Shown: positions 14,364 through 29,300 of the stretch, piece after piece
Layout of the letters: each line of letters opens with the position of its first letter
Position numbering within the stretch: the stretch's first letter is position 1
Source: Bugula neritina
Taxonomy: Eukaryota > Bryozoa > Gymnolaemata > Cheilostomatida > Bugulidae
Length of the DNA: 64,000 nucleotides
Assembly (NCBI GenBank): GCA_964035545.1
Contig: OZ037767.1
Coordinates: 23,045,128 to 23,109,127 of the forward strand
Direction of reading: 5' to 3'
Translations under genes and position numbers: made by a program
Notes under the pieces: generated by a model
Database searches by the model: none
What the model was told of the DNA's origin: nothing
The model's input: the letters and a program-made list of their open reading frames with translations, nothing else

Positions 14364-17300
14364 GTAAGTATACCAACCAGTCTTAACATTTAATAATGCT
14401 TTACCATTCTGTAACAGTAAGAGATATATATAAGGCACTACTTGAGGAAATACATTTATCACAGTGATAACATTTGTTTCTTTTTCTTAATCAATTGGTA
14501 TGTTCTTGCTAGTGGAATGTGACTTATTTTCCATGTGCTATGTGTTGACCAGGGTGGTGGTCCAAGTCAATGTGGGATACTCACGAATATTATTTGCACA
14601 GCAAAGCTGTTATTATGAGTGTTTGAACAGCATAACTTCTTAACATTTCAGCTACAACGTAATATATTATTGTATTTGACATTATAGGCTCTTTTAGACA
14701 TGTGTAGTATATACAGTCATATGATTCATGCATGTACCTATTGGCTAGTGTACTGATTTGTTTACCCAACTGTCACTAACTGTAGAAACTTTTGACTACA
14801 AGACTTCCTGAACTGTGTATATTGCAACACAAACAAGCTTTGTAATGACAATATACATTGTAGAAAAGAATTGAAACATATCTTGTGATGTTAATACAAT
14901 CTCTCTCTTTTATAATAACAACTATAGCTATGTACATTTCTTATGGGAAGGAAACATTGTGATGGTTGCAGAAATGTATCCTTGTAGTACATACAGTGAT
15001 GTGAAAAAGTTTAAGGACGCTTGCAGAAATTTCTATGTATCTTGTTTAATAGGCATTTCTTGTAAGTTCCTAATATTTTCCTGCAAGTTCTATATATCAA
15101 AATGACCCTTAGAATGTGCTCTACAATTTCCACCTTCTAAATTCCTGCTGTTGTAATGTTTTTTACTCATTTTTGAGCCAACTGCACAAGCAGCTAGGGA
15201 AGCGCAACTCCTGTATTTTTATGTGACCAAAGTTTATCGACTTTTATAACCACAAAAGGCTAAATAGTGAAATTTGACTTTGTGCATGGCATCATGATAT
15301 CATAAAGTATGACTTTCTTTTATAATTTGAAATATACCATTTAGTTGTGAGCTTTTACATGGTGTCCACTTGGGCGCTGCCCATAGACTAAATGAGAGCT
15401 GTAAATCTTCCTTCAGAGGCATAGTTTGTAATAATTTTCTTGCACAAAGAAGGTTATTCAATTAGGAAAATATCTGAAAAGGTTAACAAAGTAAAGACAA
15501 CTGTACATCAAATTATCAAGAAGTTTATGGACACTGGTAGTGTAGCAGATGGACCTGAAAATGGCCGACTAAAAATAAGCACACCGAGAGATGACAAGGT
15601 TCTCATTGGGATCAGCAAGAAAGATTGCCATAAAACAAGTCTTGAGTAGGCAAGGAATAGACAGAATCAACAGGAACACCAGCTTGGACATCCCTGATAA
15701 GGCAAGATTGCTGAGCCATGGTTTACATGGCCGCAAAGCAAGAGGAAGCCTCAACCAACCGAGAAGCAGCAAAAAAGCCGGTTACGGTGGGCCAGGGAGC
15801 CTGGTAATTAGACAGTGAATGATTAGAAAAAAATTAATTTTTTAGATGAATCCATATTTAATGTGAACAATCATGCTGGAAACTGTTGTGTTAAAAGGAA
15901 CCAGTATGAGAAATATAACCCTTAATGTATTCTTCGAACAATTAAGCACTCTATCGGTGTCACGTTCTGGGGTTGTATAACATCAATAACTGTAGGTCGA
16001 CTCAGTAATTGCTCTGGAATGATGTTATTGCTCAAAAATATATGGAGAATCTCAATGCTAAACATTTTTCAATCATAAAAAACTTCTTTTTAAATGAAAT
16101 TAACATATTTGAAGATGACAATGCACCATGCCATTGGGCAAAAACTGTTAAAAAGTGGATGAAAAAGCAGAAAGTCTCAACGCTTAACTGGCCAGCACAA
16201 AGCTGGGACTTGAACCCAATAAGAAATTCATGGTCAATAATGGCTAAAATAGTCTCTTCACAGAAGCCAACAACTAAGGTGACACTCATAGAGCCTGTAA
16301 TTTATGCATGGCATCATGTGGTGACTGAAAGCGAGTTGGAGAAGCTGTACGAGTTGATGCCTCCTCGCTGCCGACTTGTGATTGAGAATAAAGGCTGGCT
16401 AACAAAACATTGATACTAAAATTTAAAGCACTGTGTGTTGCAATGCTGCTATAATGTGTATAGCAATTCACATATAATATTTTTCTATGTTTCAAGTAAA
16501 ATATTCTGATGTCCTACAGTACACACAAATTGTGGGAACATTGAATAATTCCCATATATGCATAGTATCTCATTGTTTCACCCAAGTTTTTGGAGGATGT
16601 AAAAAAAGACACTTATAATTTATATGAATGAGATAAGGAGATCTTAAGGATCATTTTGATAGGCACCATGCCTATGGAAATGCATTAGTTATGTCTTAAA
16701 ATTAGCTTGGAACATTGCTATTATGAAAAACATGGAGGCGTCCTTAAACTTTTTCACAGCACTGTATGTTCAGTTTGAACACAGACTATCATTGTAGCAG
16801 GAATTGATATTCCCGGACTTCCTGTTATAACAAAATGTTAAGTTAGCCAGGCAGTTTCAATCCTCATGCTGTCGATCTTTAAAACTTGAGTCTTAGCATC
16901 TAACATTTCATCTGCTGACCTTTCACTTAGTAGCTATGATCTTTCACCCAGTTTAATTGAAACACGCATTTTCGAAGATCTTTTATAAATTGTTTTGATT
17001 AAAGCATATTGCAGAAGTGCCGCAGGCGATTTATTCTTGAAACTTTAAAATACTCTTGTTATAGCCAAATGCCTGCATCTCATAGCTGCCATATTGGTGT
17101 ACATAAACTATACAGCGATTTATGTTGTACAACTTTGCATCAATTTGAAGGTCTGACTGAGAAATACTGCACTTTACTTTACCTGCACAAAATTTGACAC
17201 AACCTGCATCTCTTGAAACTTTCAAAAACATCTTGTTAAGCTGTTTTTTTAAATTGACTGGCTGTGCAAGTTAAAAAATGACATATATATCCAAAATTAT

Positions 17301-20300
17301 ACACATCCCTTTGTAAGAGACCCTGCAAAGCATTTCTCTATTGCTATCAAATACAAATTGTTGGCCACCAAAAGAATTTTTATGTTGAGAGAATTTGCTA
17401 GCTCAATATATCTACTTTTTTGTAAGCTACTGGTTTCAACAGCTGGCCTGTTTTTCACCGAACCGGTCTTAATAGCAGCTTGAAGACAGACAGTGCACTC
17501 AATATCTACCTAGCAGTGGGTGTAGGAAATGGGTGTGTTATGTTAATAAAAAAAATTGTCATGAGGTGCTTCAATATAAGGGAAGCATTTCTATAGCAAG
17601 CGACATAATATACTTGACAGCAAATGGCTTTTTTTGTCGCAAACAAGTATAAGTGTCCTGCATCGATGAAGAGCGACTGCACTTTTTCAAAACAAAATAA
17701 TTCTAGTATTGCCGTTATTCTATAGTTACATCAGATGATATCAATTTTGTCTTAATGGATTAATCAAGTTTGGTAAATAATATTACTATAAAATAATATA
17801 ACCTGGTATATATTAAGCTGTCACTTGGCATGTACAGGAAGCTATGCTCTGTCAAGAAGACAGGCGCCTTATGTAATTCCTTGGTCAATTTTCGATTTAT
17901 AAACAAATTATTGCTGAGGAATTTCTACAGGTACATATGCACTCGCATTCTCTAATTGTGAAAATGTTACCCATGATATACACGTGAGTTGTTTGGGACT
18001 AACAGATAATAGTTTTATGGTTATGTATCGAGATAATAATAGCTGAAAGATTATGATTGCTAATTTTAGGAAGATGCGACCCATCTCAGTGTATGAATGG
18101 AGGGAAATGCATGGGAGATTATTCCCAAACCTGTGAATGTCCCTCAGGGTTTGAAGGCCCCAACTGTCAATTTGGTATGTAGCCGATTGATAGGTTATTT
18201 TTTGTAAAAATAAGCTTGTTCAGATCATTGTGCAGCTATTCAAGGCATTGTACTTGCATCAAATTTTCAATTCGTAAAATTCTTGCAATGAATTGTAAAC
18301 AGATTTATTTTGAATGTTTTTCTGCATAACTAATCATAAAAATATTTTACAGATATAATATAATTACTGTATAGTAATGTAATGAAAAATCAATTTTGTA
18401 GATGTTGATGAGTGTTCACAAGGCAATGGAGGTTGCTCACACCAGTGCTGTAATATGATTGGCTCATTTATCTGTAAATGTCCAACAGGAATGACTCTTT
18501 CATCAGACAAAAGAACATGTCAAGGTATATATTCCCAATAGGCGTCTTGAGAACAGCAAATAATATATTCACATTAAAAAAGTATTCTTTTTGTAATCAC
18601 TATACAGTTATCACTGTATATAAGAAAAGTGGTCATTGATGGGGTATTTTAGAGCTATTTTATTTATTATGTTGGTTCAACTTTCAAGAAAGGGCTCTGG
18701 CTATGTTATATAACTAGTTTCGATTTCTAGCCAATGTACAATCATAAGTAATTTTCGTGAAATATGAACACAGTGTTTCCTCCATATCTCACAAATCCAT
18801 TTTTCATGAAATTTTATAGGTCACGAGAAGGGTTTAGACTCCCATTTTGTGACTTATGTATGTGTGTATAGGGACAAAATGGCAGAATTTACTGGATCTG
18901 TGAGTTAAATGTGGTATTCTACTATATAACGAACTGAGGTTTCGAGACCAGCAGCTCAGTAAGATATGGAGAAAGCACTGTAATTGTATGATGCAGTGTT
19001 ATTCTACACACATCTAGTATGATATAATCAATAATTCTGTATAAACTCTTGTGTTTCCCATTTTTTAGACTTGAACGAATGTGATATGGGAACTGCTCAT
19101 TGCCAACACATGTGTGAAAATACATATGGAGGATTCAAATGCTCCTGTCCTGACGGGCAAATGCTACATATAGATGGACGAACTTGTTTGAGTAAGTGTG
19201 CAGCTGAAATTATATTGGTGAAATTGTATATATGCTGTATATGTGTGTTGAGATGTTTCAGTGGTCTAAAATGACAAGACTCTTAAAGTCTCTCATGCTA
19301 TATAGATATTAGTAGTGTGGTAACCTAAGCCAAGTTTTCAACTACTGTTGCATATTTTGTTGGTGCAAAGTAAACGTATGTTTAGAAAGTACACATTGAT
19401 CTTGGTAATAAGCCAACACTTGTTACAGTGAAAGAATTGTTCACTGTTTACTAATTATAGCACAATATTGATAAAAACAACTGCTTTCAGCCATGGTTTG
19501 TGACCTACACTACTACTCTCACAGCAGGCATGTTCGCTGTTAGCCTAGCAAGCAGTTGTAGACTGTGTTTCAATTAATATTTATTCTCACCTCCTGAATG
19601 CAGCTATTGTTTAAGAGTAAAGTATCACTCAGTGTGAAAATGCTGATGTTCTGCCAGTAATTAAACATTAGCATCCTTTCTGTGTTCTTTTTACACAAGA
19701 GTGTCACATTGTTATCAGCATTTCTCAGGATATGAAATACTTTTAATGATATCTCTCTTTATATCATAGTTTAGCCAATTTAAGCATCATTTTCTTGACT
19801 GAAATACGAGTTGAAAAGATTGGCTTGCCAATTATAATATCATAGGATATAACAATAGAAAGTTGTGAATAATAGAGTTTATTTAGGGATTGGGACTGTT
19901 CATGCATGTATATCATCGAAATGTTTTAGACTAACTTACAATCTGTTTCTCTGCTCTTGCATTAGTTGTATACTTTTCAGCCTCTTATGTGCTTATGCAC
20001 AGTTTTATCAATAAATTAACGAATATATGGATTGTGCTAGTTGTAAGACAAGTTTGATATAATTTGCATAATACCCACACTCATGTAACCTCAATCTGCC
20101 ACATACAATGCAGAAAGTAAATAAGCTCATGATTTTCTCTACAACCACAATGTTGCTATGAAAACTTTGCATGGGTTTGTGGGAGCCATGTAGCACAGAA
20201 GAATATGTGACTGTAGGCTTATTTTGATATCACCAATGGATCCTGCTGTTGTTTAATTTATCAGTCCAACATAATGATTGCTCCTTTGATATAAAATATA

Positions 20301-23300
20301 AACTATGTTGATTTTAAAGGTTTAAAAGTATTTAAATGCTAATATTTTGAAAATTAATATTCATTTAATGATCTGGTTTATTTCAGAACTCTCTGGGTGC
20401 CATGTGGATAATGGTGGCTGTGACCATTCCTGTATTAACTCTTACAATGGCAACTACTACTGTAGGTGTAACGCTGGGCACCGACTTCTGGCTGATGGAA
20501 AATCTTGTGTTGGTAAGTATCATTACTTTATCTTTAATTTGAATTTTGTAAAATACAAATTATATTTAAATTGCATTAGTTGATATTAGTGTGGTGGAAC
20601 CCAAGTACATGTCTTGTGTAAAAACAGTGTTTGAACCAAAATCTGTAAGCAGCTAAATTAAAAATTGAGTTGTTATAAACATTCATCTAAGGAAAATGAT
20701 TTAACTGTCAAAACTATGTTCCTAAATGTGTAGCTTTATTTAGCATTTTTCTATAGTTTTTGAGATTTGGCTTGGCAAGCCCATAAATAGACTTTTGTTA
20801 CAATATTGAGTTGTCTTTCCAATCTACTCATGTATCATACTATACTAGATTGTAGACGCTATAGCTAAAGTATAACCTTCTGCTACAAACCCTGCACACA
20901 GGCATCACTAACATATTTTAATAGCTTTTCTAAATACTCACAACCTCAGATCACAGATGTTAAAAAGTTTGAAGTTATATCATTTCACTAGATTTTTCTC
21001 GATACATGGGGGGGGGGGGGTGGGTGTCCTGAAAATATCCAGTTTCATAACCTTATAATGAGTAGCATAGTAAGGCAAGTATTATTTGTCAATTTTTTTA
21101 ACCAGAAAAAAGTTTAAATTATTCATGTCTCAAGTAGATCTATGTGGAATAATAATACATGTATATTACATTAGCAACTTACACAGAGTCCGTTTATATT
21201 GTGGTATGCAGCTTTACTTTTTGTGCAAAAATTATTCTTATAGAAATGGATCCTTGTAAAATCAATAATGCTGGTTGCTCACAGCTCTGTGTTAATGACA
21301 ATGGTAGATCAGAATGTCAATGTTATGAAGGTTACAGTCTTTCAGCTGATGGCAGAAGCTGCCAAGGTAAGTGACATTAAGTAGCCACCTTAGCTCGTAT
21401 GCAGTTAACTCCACTGTAAAATTGCACCCATAAACAATTATATTACTTGTGGGCTAAGTGGGTTTTTTAATAAAAACTTTTTGTCAATAGTTTACAATCA
21501 ATAGGAGTTGTCATCTTTTTGAATAATTGAATAATTTAATTGTATCAACGATTAATATAGTTTAAAACATATTTAATGGTGAAGAAAGTTTGTACTGCAT
21601 CACAAATATATACTGTAAACAACTATAATTGTTGGTTCAATTAGACTTTGTTAAAACATTTGGCCGGTTTTTATATTGTTATATAATAAATCCTACTAAT
21701 CATATAGGCAACATACAACGCATGCTCTGAGCAATGTATTTTATTTTGTCAAAAATGCTAATCATTTGCTGTGTCTGCATATTTTCTCTTTGAAATATAC
21801 TGACAATAAATGTCGGGAAAGCCATCTTAAGCAAACTTCTCTAATAAACTATATAACTTTTATTTGTGTTAATTTTTCAGTCATAACTACTAGTATTAAG
21901 TAAATTTAGCTGATAATAGCATAAATTTTATCCAAAACTTTCAGATGATTCAGGTTTAGTAATGAACAGAATATTTTTATGTTCTAAAACTTGCTTCACA
22001 GCAGGTTTACCCTTGTAATATAGTATTTTATATTATATATACTTTGTAATGCTTTAGACATCAATGAGTGCTACCCTAGCAATGGTGGTTGCTCACACAG
22101 TTGTATCAACACTCAGGGATCCTATGTTTGTACCTGTAACCCTGGTTACCAACTGACTGCTGATGGCAAACAATGTTACTGTAAGTATTCACTTCAGAAA
22201 AAGGATTCCAATCTGCTTAAGTAGAGATGTACATACAAGTATATAAAGTCAAGTGGAAAAATTTTTTTTGTAGCAATTTGATGATATTTAATTGCTGATT
22301 TTATGAGTGAGTAATTGAAAGTGCACTAGATTTATCTAATTAACTAATGTAATCAACGATATAAAATTACAACTGAGCTCTTAGTGTTATTTGCAACATA
22401 AAAAGAGAGTTTGTTAATCAAATGGTGTAACACTTTTGTCTTTGTATATAGCTTTTGTCACTGTTGAAATTTGGCAATGGAATAAAGAGCTGCAAAAGGA
22501 CATTTATTTTAAATACACCAATGATAGGGCTCTGCAATGCCCCAACCCAAGTGAACCCATAACTGAGAAACCTGGTATTTACTTGATCTGAGTGTGAAGC
22601 ACTGTTTAATTTAATATATATATAATGAATCACTGGCTTACAGTCTCACGCAGTCACTTTATCACTTAGTTATGACCTCATAACTTCACTCATTTGCTTC
22701 TCACTATTTCTGCATTACTGTCTAACCTTTGAGAAACTTTCGTATCAGTTTATTGCAATGCTATGTCACATTACGTTGGGTCACGCCTATTGTGTAGTTG
22801 TCCAGCTAAAAACACGTGGTAACCTTCACAGAGTGTATCTATATTGTGATATATGTTGTCTATATCAGCTGCATAGCCAATCACCTTTGGGCTTTCATTG
22901 CAAGACACCGTGATTGGCTAACAGTCATAGCTTCATGGTGGCCTAAATGCATGGTAAGACTGTGGTAACAATTTATGTGCCATGTTGTATTCAAGGTAAG
23001 ATTGCCATCGGTCTGTGGTGGGAAGAGTAAGTGTGTTAGTCATATGTACAGTGTGCGATAATATGTCCAGGTGCAGTACAGTGCCACACTGAGTTAACAA
23101 ACAAAATTTTAAATGGTTATGCTAGAGAGATTTATTAAGGAAAGCATAAAACAAGTGTTATGTTTTTTATTTTTTATACATTATATCTTAGAATGTTTAA
23201 GTTTTGTGGCGAATGTAATATGTTTCTTCGGAAAAAATTACATCAACACCTCCTAATAAAGAAATAAGTCCTGTTGATATGCTATACTTTCAGATGTTGA

Positions 23301-26300
23301 TGTAGAAGTGGTAACCAGTTGTAGTCCCAATAATGGCGGCTGTGCTCATCTATGTAAGCCTTCATCAAGCGGGCCAGTGTGCTCCTGTAATGATGGGTAT
23401 ATGCTTCAGGCTGATCGGAGATCATGTGAAGGTTTGTATATATATACCAGACATCTTAGTACATCAGATGCTTTAACATTTAAAGAGAAACACATGGCTT
23501 GTTGCTTAATGTATTTTAAGTGCCTATAACTATGCAATAGTTACTCATGGTTATTGTAAAATTTGACAGACCTAAATGATACATTGCAAATTTGATGTAA
23601 AGCTGGTGAAGACAAACATCCTGTATCAACTTTGTTTACTGAGATTGAGTGATCTATAGATGAAACTATTGTGATGTAAAAAAAGATTTGCAGGCAGAGA
23701 TAGGCTTTAGACTATATTTGATTACGTTCTCAAGTGATTTTGTGCAAGCTGTTCAAATTTGTAAAGTCTTGTAACAACCTTCTAACAACCTTCTAACGTT
23801 ATGGAAGTTTGCTATTAGGATGTTTTGGTACATTTGTTGAAAAAAGTAGGCTGCATTTTTCATAGAATCTTCTCAATGTGAGCATGAATTTGCAATGAAA
23901 CGTTACCAGAAGCATATGACAATTTTAAAAATTTCACTAGTTTTCTAATTTAAAGTGTTATGCTGTTTAGAGTTCTTAGAAACTTAATATTATAATACAA
24001 ACTATTGTAGACATCAATGAGTGTCTCACTGGCGAGGCGTGCTGTCAGCAAACATGTCTGAACACGCCAGGAAGTTACTCTTGCACTTGTAAGGCTGGAT
24101 TCAAGCTGAGTGCTGACCGCTGCCAATGTGAAGACTATGATGAGTGTTTGGATGATAAGGGAGGGTGTGAGCAGATCTGCGTGAACTCTGTTGGTAGCTA
24201 TGAGTGCTCTTGCTACGGCTCATTCACTCTCAACTCTGACCAGAAGACGTGTAAAGGTATGTCTATGCTAGTGTATGCTATAACGCTCATCAGATATGCC
24301 ATTGTAATAGCTATAATTGTTCATGTGTGAGGCTTGTGTCATGGCTTTGAAAATTAAAGGTTGGCTTTGGAAAAAAATATATAAACTGAAAGGCATAACA
24401 AGCAGAAAATAAGTCTATAAATAGTCAATTTAGGTCTATCTTCCTGGCAAAATGCATGCAACCAAACATTTCTAATGTAAACCTCTTAACTACATTCATA
24501 CATATTGGATTTATAAAAAACAAGCAACGCTCACACAGATACTAATTGAAAGCAGAGGTTATAGTAGAAGTTTAATGGCAGAATATATGTCTCATTGAAC
24601 ATATAGCTATATTATAAGTAGCTTTATTATGCAAACTTGTATATGTATATAACACCAGTTTTAATAATCATTACTTGATGTTTATATTTTTGTCATGCTG
24701 TAGAAGTGAATATCAACGGAGACCAAGATGGTGGAGGACACATCATTGTGGTTCCCTCAATTCAGCCAGACACCTCCTATCCAGACACTACAATAGCTGA
24801 GCTTGTTGGCCCAGGAGATAGTCAGGGTGAGTCCCTCTTAGCTAGAATGTATTTCATCTGATGAAGACAAACGCTGATCACCCTCTAAACTCATATTCTA
24901 ATTATGAAGTTGATAGTCGTAATTCTTTTGTACGCATGCATCTGTAGATTGATGAAATGTAGTTGCTGTTTGTTAAAGCAGGTATTAGTTCATAAATAAT
25001 ATTAATTCAATTCATATAACAGGAACTACAACTGCAAGTACTACAACTGTAAATGGTACTCAGTCTAGTACTTCTAACAAGCCAGTTGGGGGTGGTTCTA
25101 CTACTACCCCTAACACTAAGTCCACCCCTGGCTTGCCCAAAACCGAAGGTAACAATCATATAGCTGCACTGACAACCTCACAGGCAATATTTTCTCCAAA
25201 CTGCTCATCAAAATAATGCTTAGCTGTTTATGTTTTATGCACAGTACTTTGAAAATATGCACTTTTATTCGAGTATACAAGTATGTGTTGTGTTCATCCT
25301 CATAAATGGCTAGACATATTTTAGTTACTATTCATCATACATGGGTTTGTAAAGCTGTTGAGAAATTGAAAAAATATACTATCAGCTATTTTTTTACAAA
25401 GACACAAAAACCATGCTAGTACTGGGCAATTTAAAAATATACATACTTGAGTGTTGAAATATGAAATCATAAAAAATAGCCAGAATCAAATATATATTTT
25501 TGTCAATACTAATATGGCAATTATTATATTTTTAAAGAGCCGATTGATAAGAAAGGTAATATGGGAAATAATTTATGTTGTTAAATGCTTTTAATTTTCT
25601 AGTCAGTTTTATTTTTCCTGTCTTCATAGGGCTTTGTTTCAGCATAAGTAACAGCTATTATAGATAATTTCTATTACAATATTAACATAGAAAACTAATT
25701 CTTCATAATTGCTATCTCATAATGTGTGTAACAAGTTAGATGTGATATTATGTTGGAAAAGCCTGTTACATGCATTTATTTACAGGGGCCACGCCTTTTC
25801 ACATTATTGAGTAATGCTTTACATGCTTTCAAGTCCTTATATATATATAATATATACAAACATTTTCTTTACCATAAAGTGTTGACTCATTTCAAATTAA
25901 CTTAAACTCATTGCTTCAAGTCCCATTGTATATTATGTTGTTGATGTCATATGATGCTTTGCTTATAATAGCATAATGTAATGTATGCATTTACTCTATG
26001 CTTTTATTTCTGCAATGCAAAATTACTTGATCAATGTATATAACATAAACTGCCCATAGTTTTTCAATCTGAGCAAATCTAATTTAATAACAGTAGTTAC
26101 AGTTTTCCCAGAATTTATTCTTTACTGACGAGTGTCATGTAATAACATAATGTAACTTGTTTGTATTGTATCAACAGATTCCATACATTCATAAATTGGC
26201 AGCTTTTGACAAGACATTTACAGGCAAGTGTTTGTCAGTCTACCTGTCACTTTACTTCATATTGGTGTTATGTGTCATATTACAGCATGTGATTCCGGTA

Positions 26301-29300
26301 CTTTCGGAGATGATTGCCAGTATACTTGTGATAACTGTCTTCATGGCTCCAAGTGTAACAAGTTCTCAAGGGGCTGTCTATGCACTCCTGGCTGGACAGG
26401 AGATATCTGTGAACTCCCCTGTGCACAGGTAGCCTTTGGTCATACAAACTAGTGTGAGGTCAATATTAAGAATAGTTGATTGAGATAGGTATGCCATGTA
26501 GCCTTTGTGTCATTGGTTATAGCGTGATATTTGTTATGGTGTTTTTATTTCTTAAATAAAGTAACTACAACCCTGAACTAACCTTTAAACAACAAATAGA
26601 AACTTGAGTGAGAAAATTTTGTATCTGCAGTCAAGTGGCTTTAAAAGCCTTGTAAATATGCTTTTTGTTTAGACTGCACTTATGTAGAGTTCATTTAAAA
26701 AGCTTTCAAAGTCAAGTTTGACTCTGAATTTCAGGGTGTTTGAGATTGCAGAATGCAGGTTGTCACTTGAGAAGGTATAGATAAGTTCTTTAAGAAACAA
26801 TGATGTGATACACACATTATCCTGGCCAACAGTTCTGGTTTTACAAAAATTTGTTTTATTGTTGACAAATCCATATGCTAACTCTAATATACATTAAAAA
26901 ACAATCTTTCTTGCTATAATTTTTTTATTTGTAAGTTAATGTTTTCTGTATTTCAGAACTTTTTTGGAGAGGGTTGCAATGAAATATGTAGCTGTCAGAA
27001 TGGGGGCAGTTGCCACCACATAACAGGTGACTGCATATGCCCTCCTGGAGTAAAAGGACTGCGGTGTGAGGACGGATGTCCTGCTGGATATTTCGGTACT
27101 CGGTGTGACAGGCTATGTGAGACTGCTTGTTCCACAGGTTTCTGTGACAGAACATTTGGGTTCTGTCAATGTCAGCCTGGGTTTTTTGGCAGCGCTTGTG
27201 ATAAGCCTTGCCCATCAAACACATGGGGACTAAACTGTAGAGAGAGGTGAGTTGTACCAGATGTAAATATCTTGAGTAAGTTTATGCTTATATTTAAAAT
27301 TCTTTTCAAGTAAAACAGAACATTTTTAGATTAATGAAGTTTACTTAACTTTTAGACACGTTAATTGTTCATAGACAATACATTCTGTTAAAAAAGTTAT
27401 TTTCTGAACAACTTTCTAATTAACATTTGAAACTGAACATCTATGTTAATATTTAACACAATGTATTATTCAATTTTAATGTAACCATGTCTACGTCAGC
27501 ATTGCATTTAGTTCTATGACTAGTTTGTTTTCTGATAGAAATGGGTTAGCATATCTATCTCTTTCAGGTGCAACTGTGTGGAGAGCTACACTGTGGGCTG
27601 CAATGCGACCACAGGCACCTGTCTCTGCAAGGCAGGCTTACAGGGAGCCTTCTGCAACGAGCCCTGTGAAAAAGGCACCTGGGGGGTATCCTGCCTGAAC
27701 ACTTGCTCCTGTGGTGAAGGCATGACATGTGACACTGTGAATGGACAGTGTCACAAAGACTGTCCCGCAGGCTGGACTGCTGAGAAGTGTGACCAACGTA
27801 AGCTTACTGGTTTAGTAAGAGCATTGATAATTATGTAATAGAGCAATTTTATTACTGAAAGCATCAGTCTAAAGTATGTAACTCTTCTGCAAAACTTGCT
27901 TCTTAGCTGCTTCTTTACACAGAACTTTCAAATTGTCAACTGAAACTTACAAAGAATTGATATGTTGGTACACCATTGTGTTTTTAAATTTCTTTTATAT
28001 TTTGCATATCCATTGAGGTGTATTTCGAACTGCCCAATTGAGTTAAAATTTTATTACGAATACAATTTTAAAATGCTTATTGAAACCAACACTGTATTCT
28101 GCCCCAAACCCCCAAGTCATCCTCTAAGTGTTGGAGTGTAAGATGTGCTTAACACTGAGGTTTCAATTTGTAATATATGTATTTGTTAATTGTACAGTTA
28201 GGATTACTTTGTTACTGTGAAAATTATTTGATTTATACGTTAAAAATACAGTTGTTTTTATAATAAACTATTTGACCAAGAAGAACCAAGCATAGGTACA
28301 GCCAATCATAGTTGAAACAGAACGTATTGCCAATGCCACACCTGATTAGTTTAAGATCTTACTGGATTTGTGGCAATCGTTCAGTTGATTCAAAATATCA
28401 GCAATCAATTTCAATTGTTTTTATTGTTCCTCATTCTATTAATGTTACCAGCATTGCAAAAATTTTGGAAGCGGAAATGAAAGGTAAGGAAAGAAAGAAT
28501 GGCACATTAGTTTTATTGATAACATAGTTTGGCACTTGGGAGATTAAATGATGCTTTTTTCAAACTTGATGGTTAGCATTAGATGTTACCCATCAGAGAA
28601 CCGATCATGAAAAATAATTACCATACCTCAAACAATTTTATTATTATGAATAGATTATGATTATTAGATTATACTGTTAATAACAGCTCCTAGTGCTACT
28701 AGTCAGTTGATAGCAGTGAATGTTTCTGAAACCAACTTGAAATGTTTGCAGTACGTTAATACATTTTATTTTACATGAAGTCTACCGAGGTACCTTGACA
28801 CCAAGGTGTTACATTAATTGGTTGTGGTATATCATCATGTAGTAACCTAGTAGACGTAATAAGTTTTTGCCCTAACTTGACCCTGATTACTACAGACTTA
28901 TTTATACTTTATGTTGTGATGTTTGAGTTAAGGTTTTTCAGATCAATATTTAACTCAATTCCATAAATTTTCCAAATTTTTATTTCTAATTTATCAGTGA
29001 TCTAACCGTTTGTTGTTTTAAGCATATTTTTGTATTATAGTTTGTATTTTCAATTTACTTATTAAAATATTAATTATGTAAAACATTTTTTCTTGTTAGC
29101 ATGTTACCTAGAATTTGCTTCAAAAGTTAGCTAATTGCTTGTCAACCAGAACTATCATAAAAACCTATATTTTTATTTATGTAATTAGTTGTTATCGCAC
29201 AACTTCTTGAAAGTTGTTTACATTGATATTATATAGAATATTGATAATAGAGATGAACTACAGTGCTATATATTTCAGCCTAAAATATTAGATATAGTTA

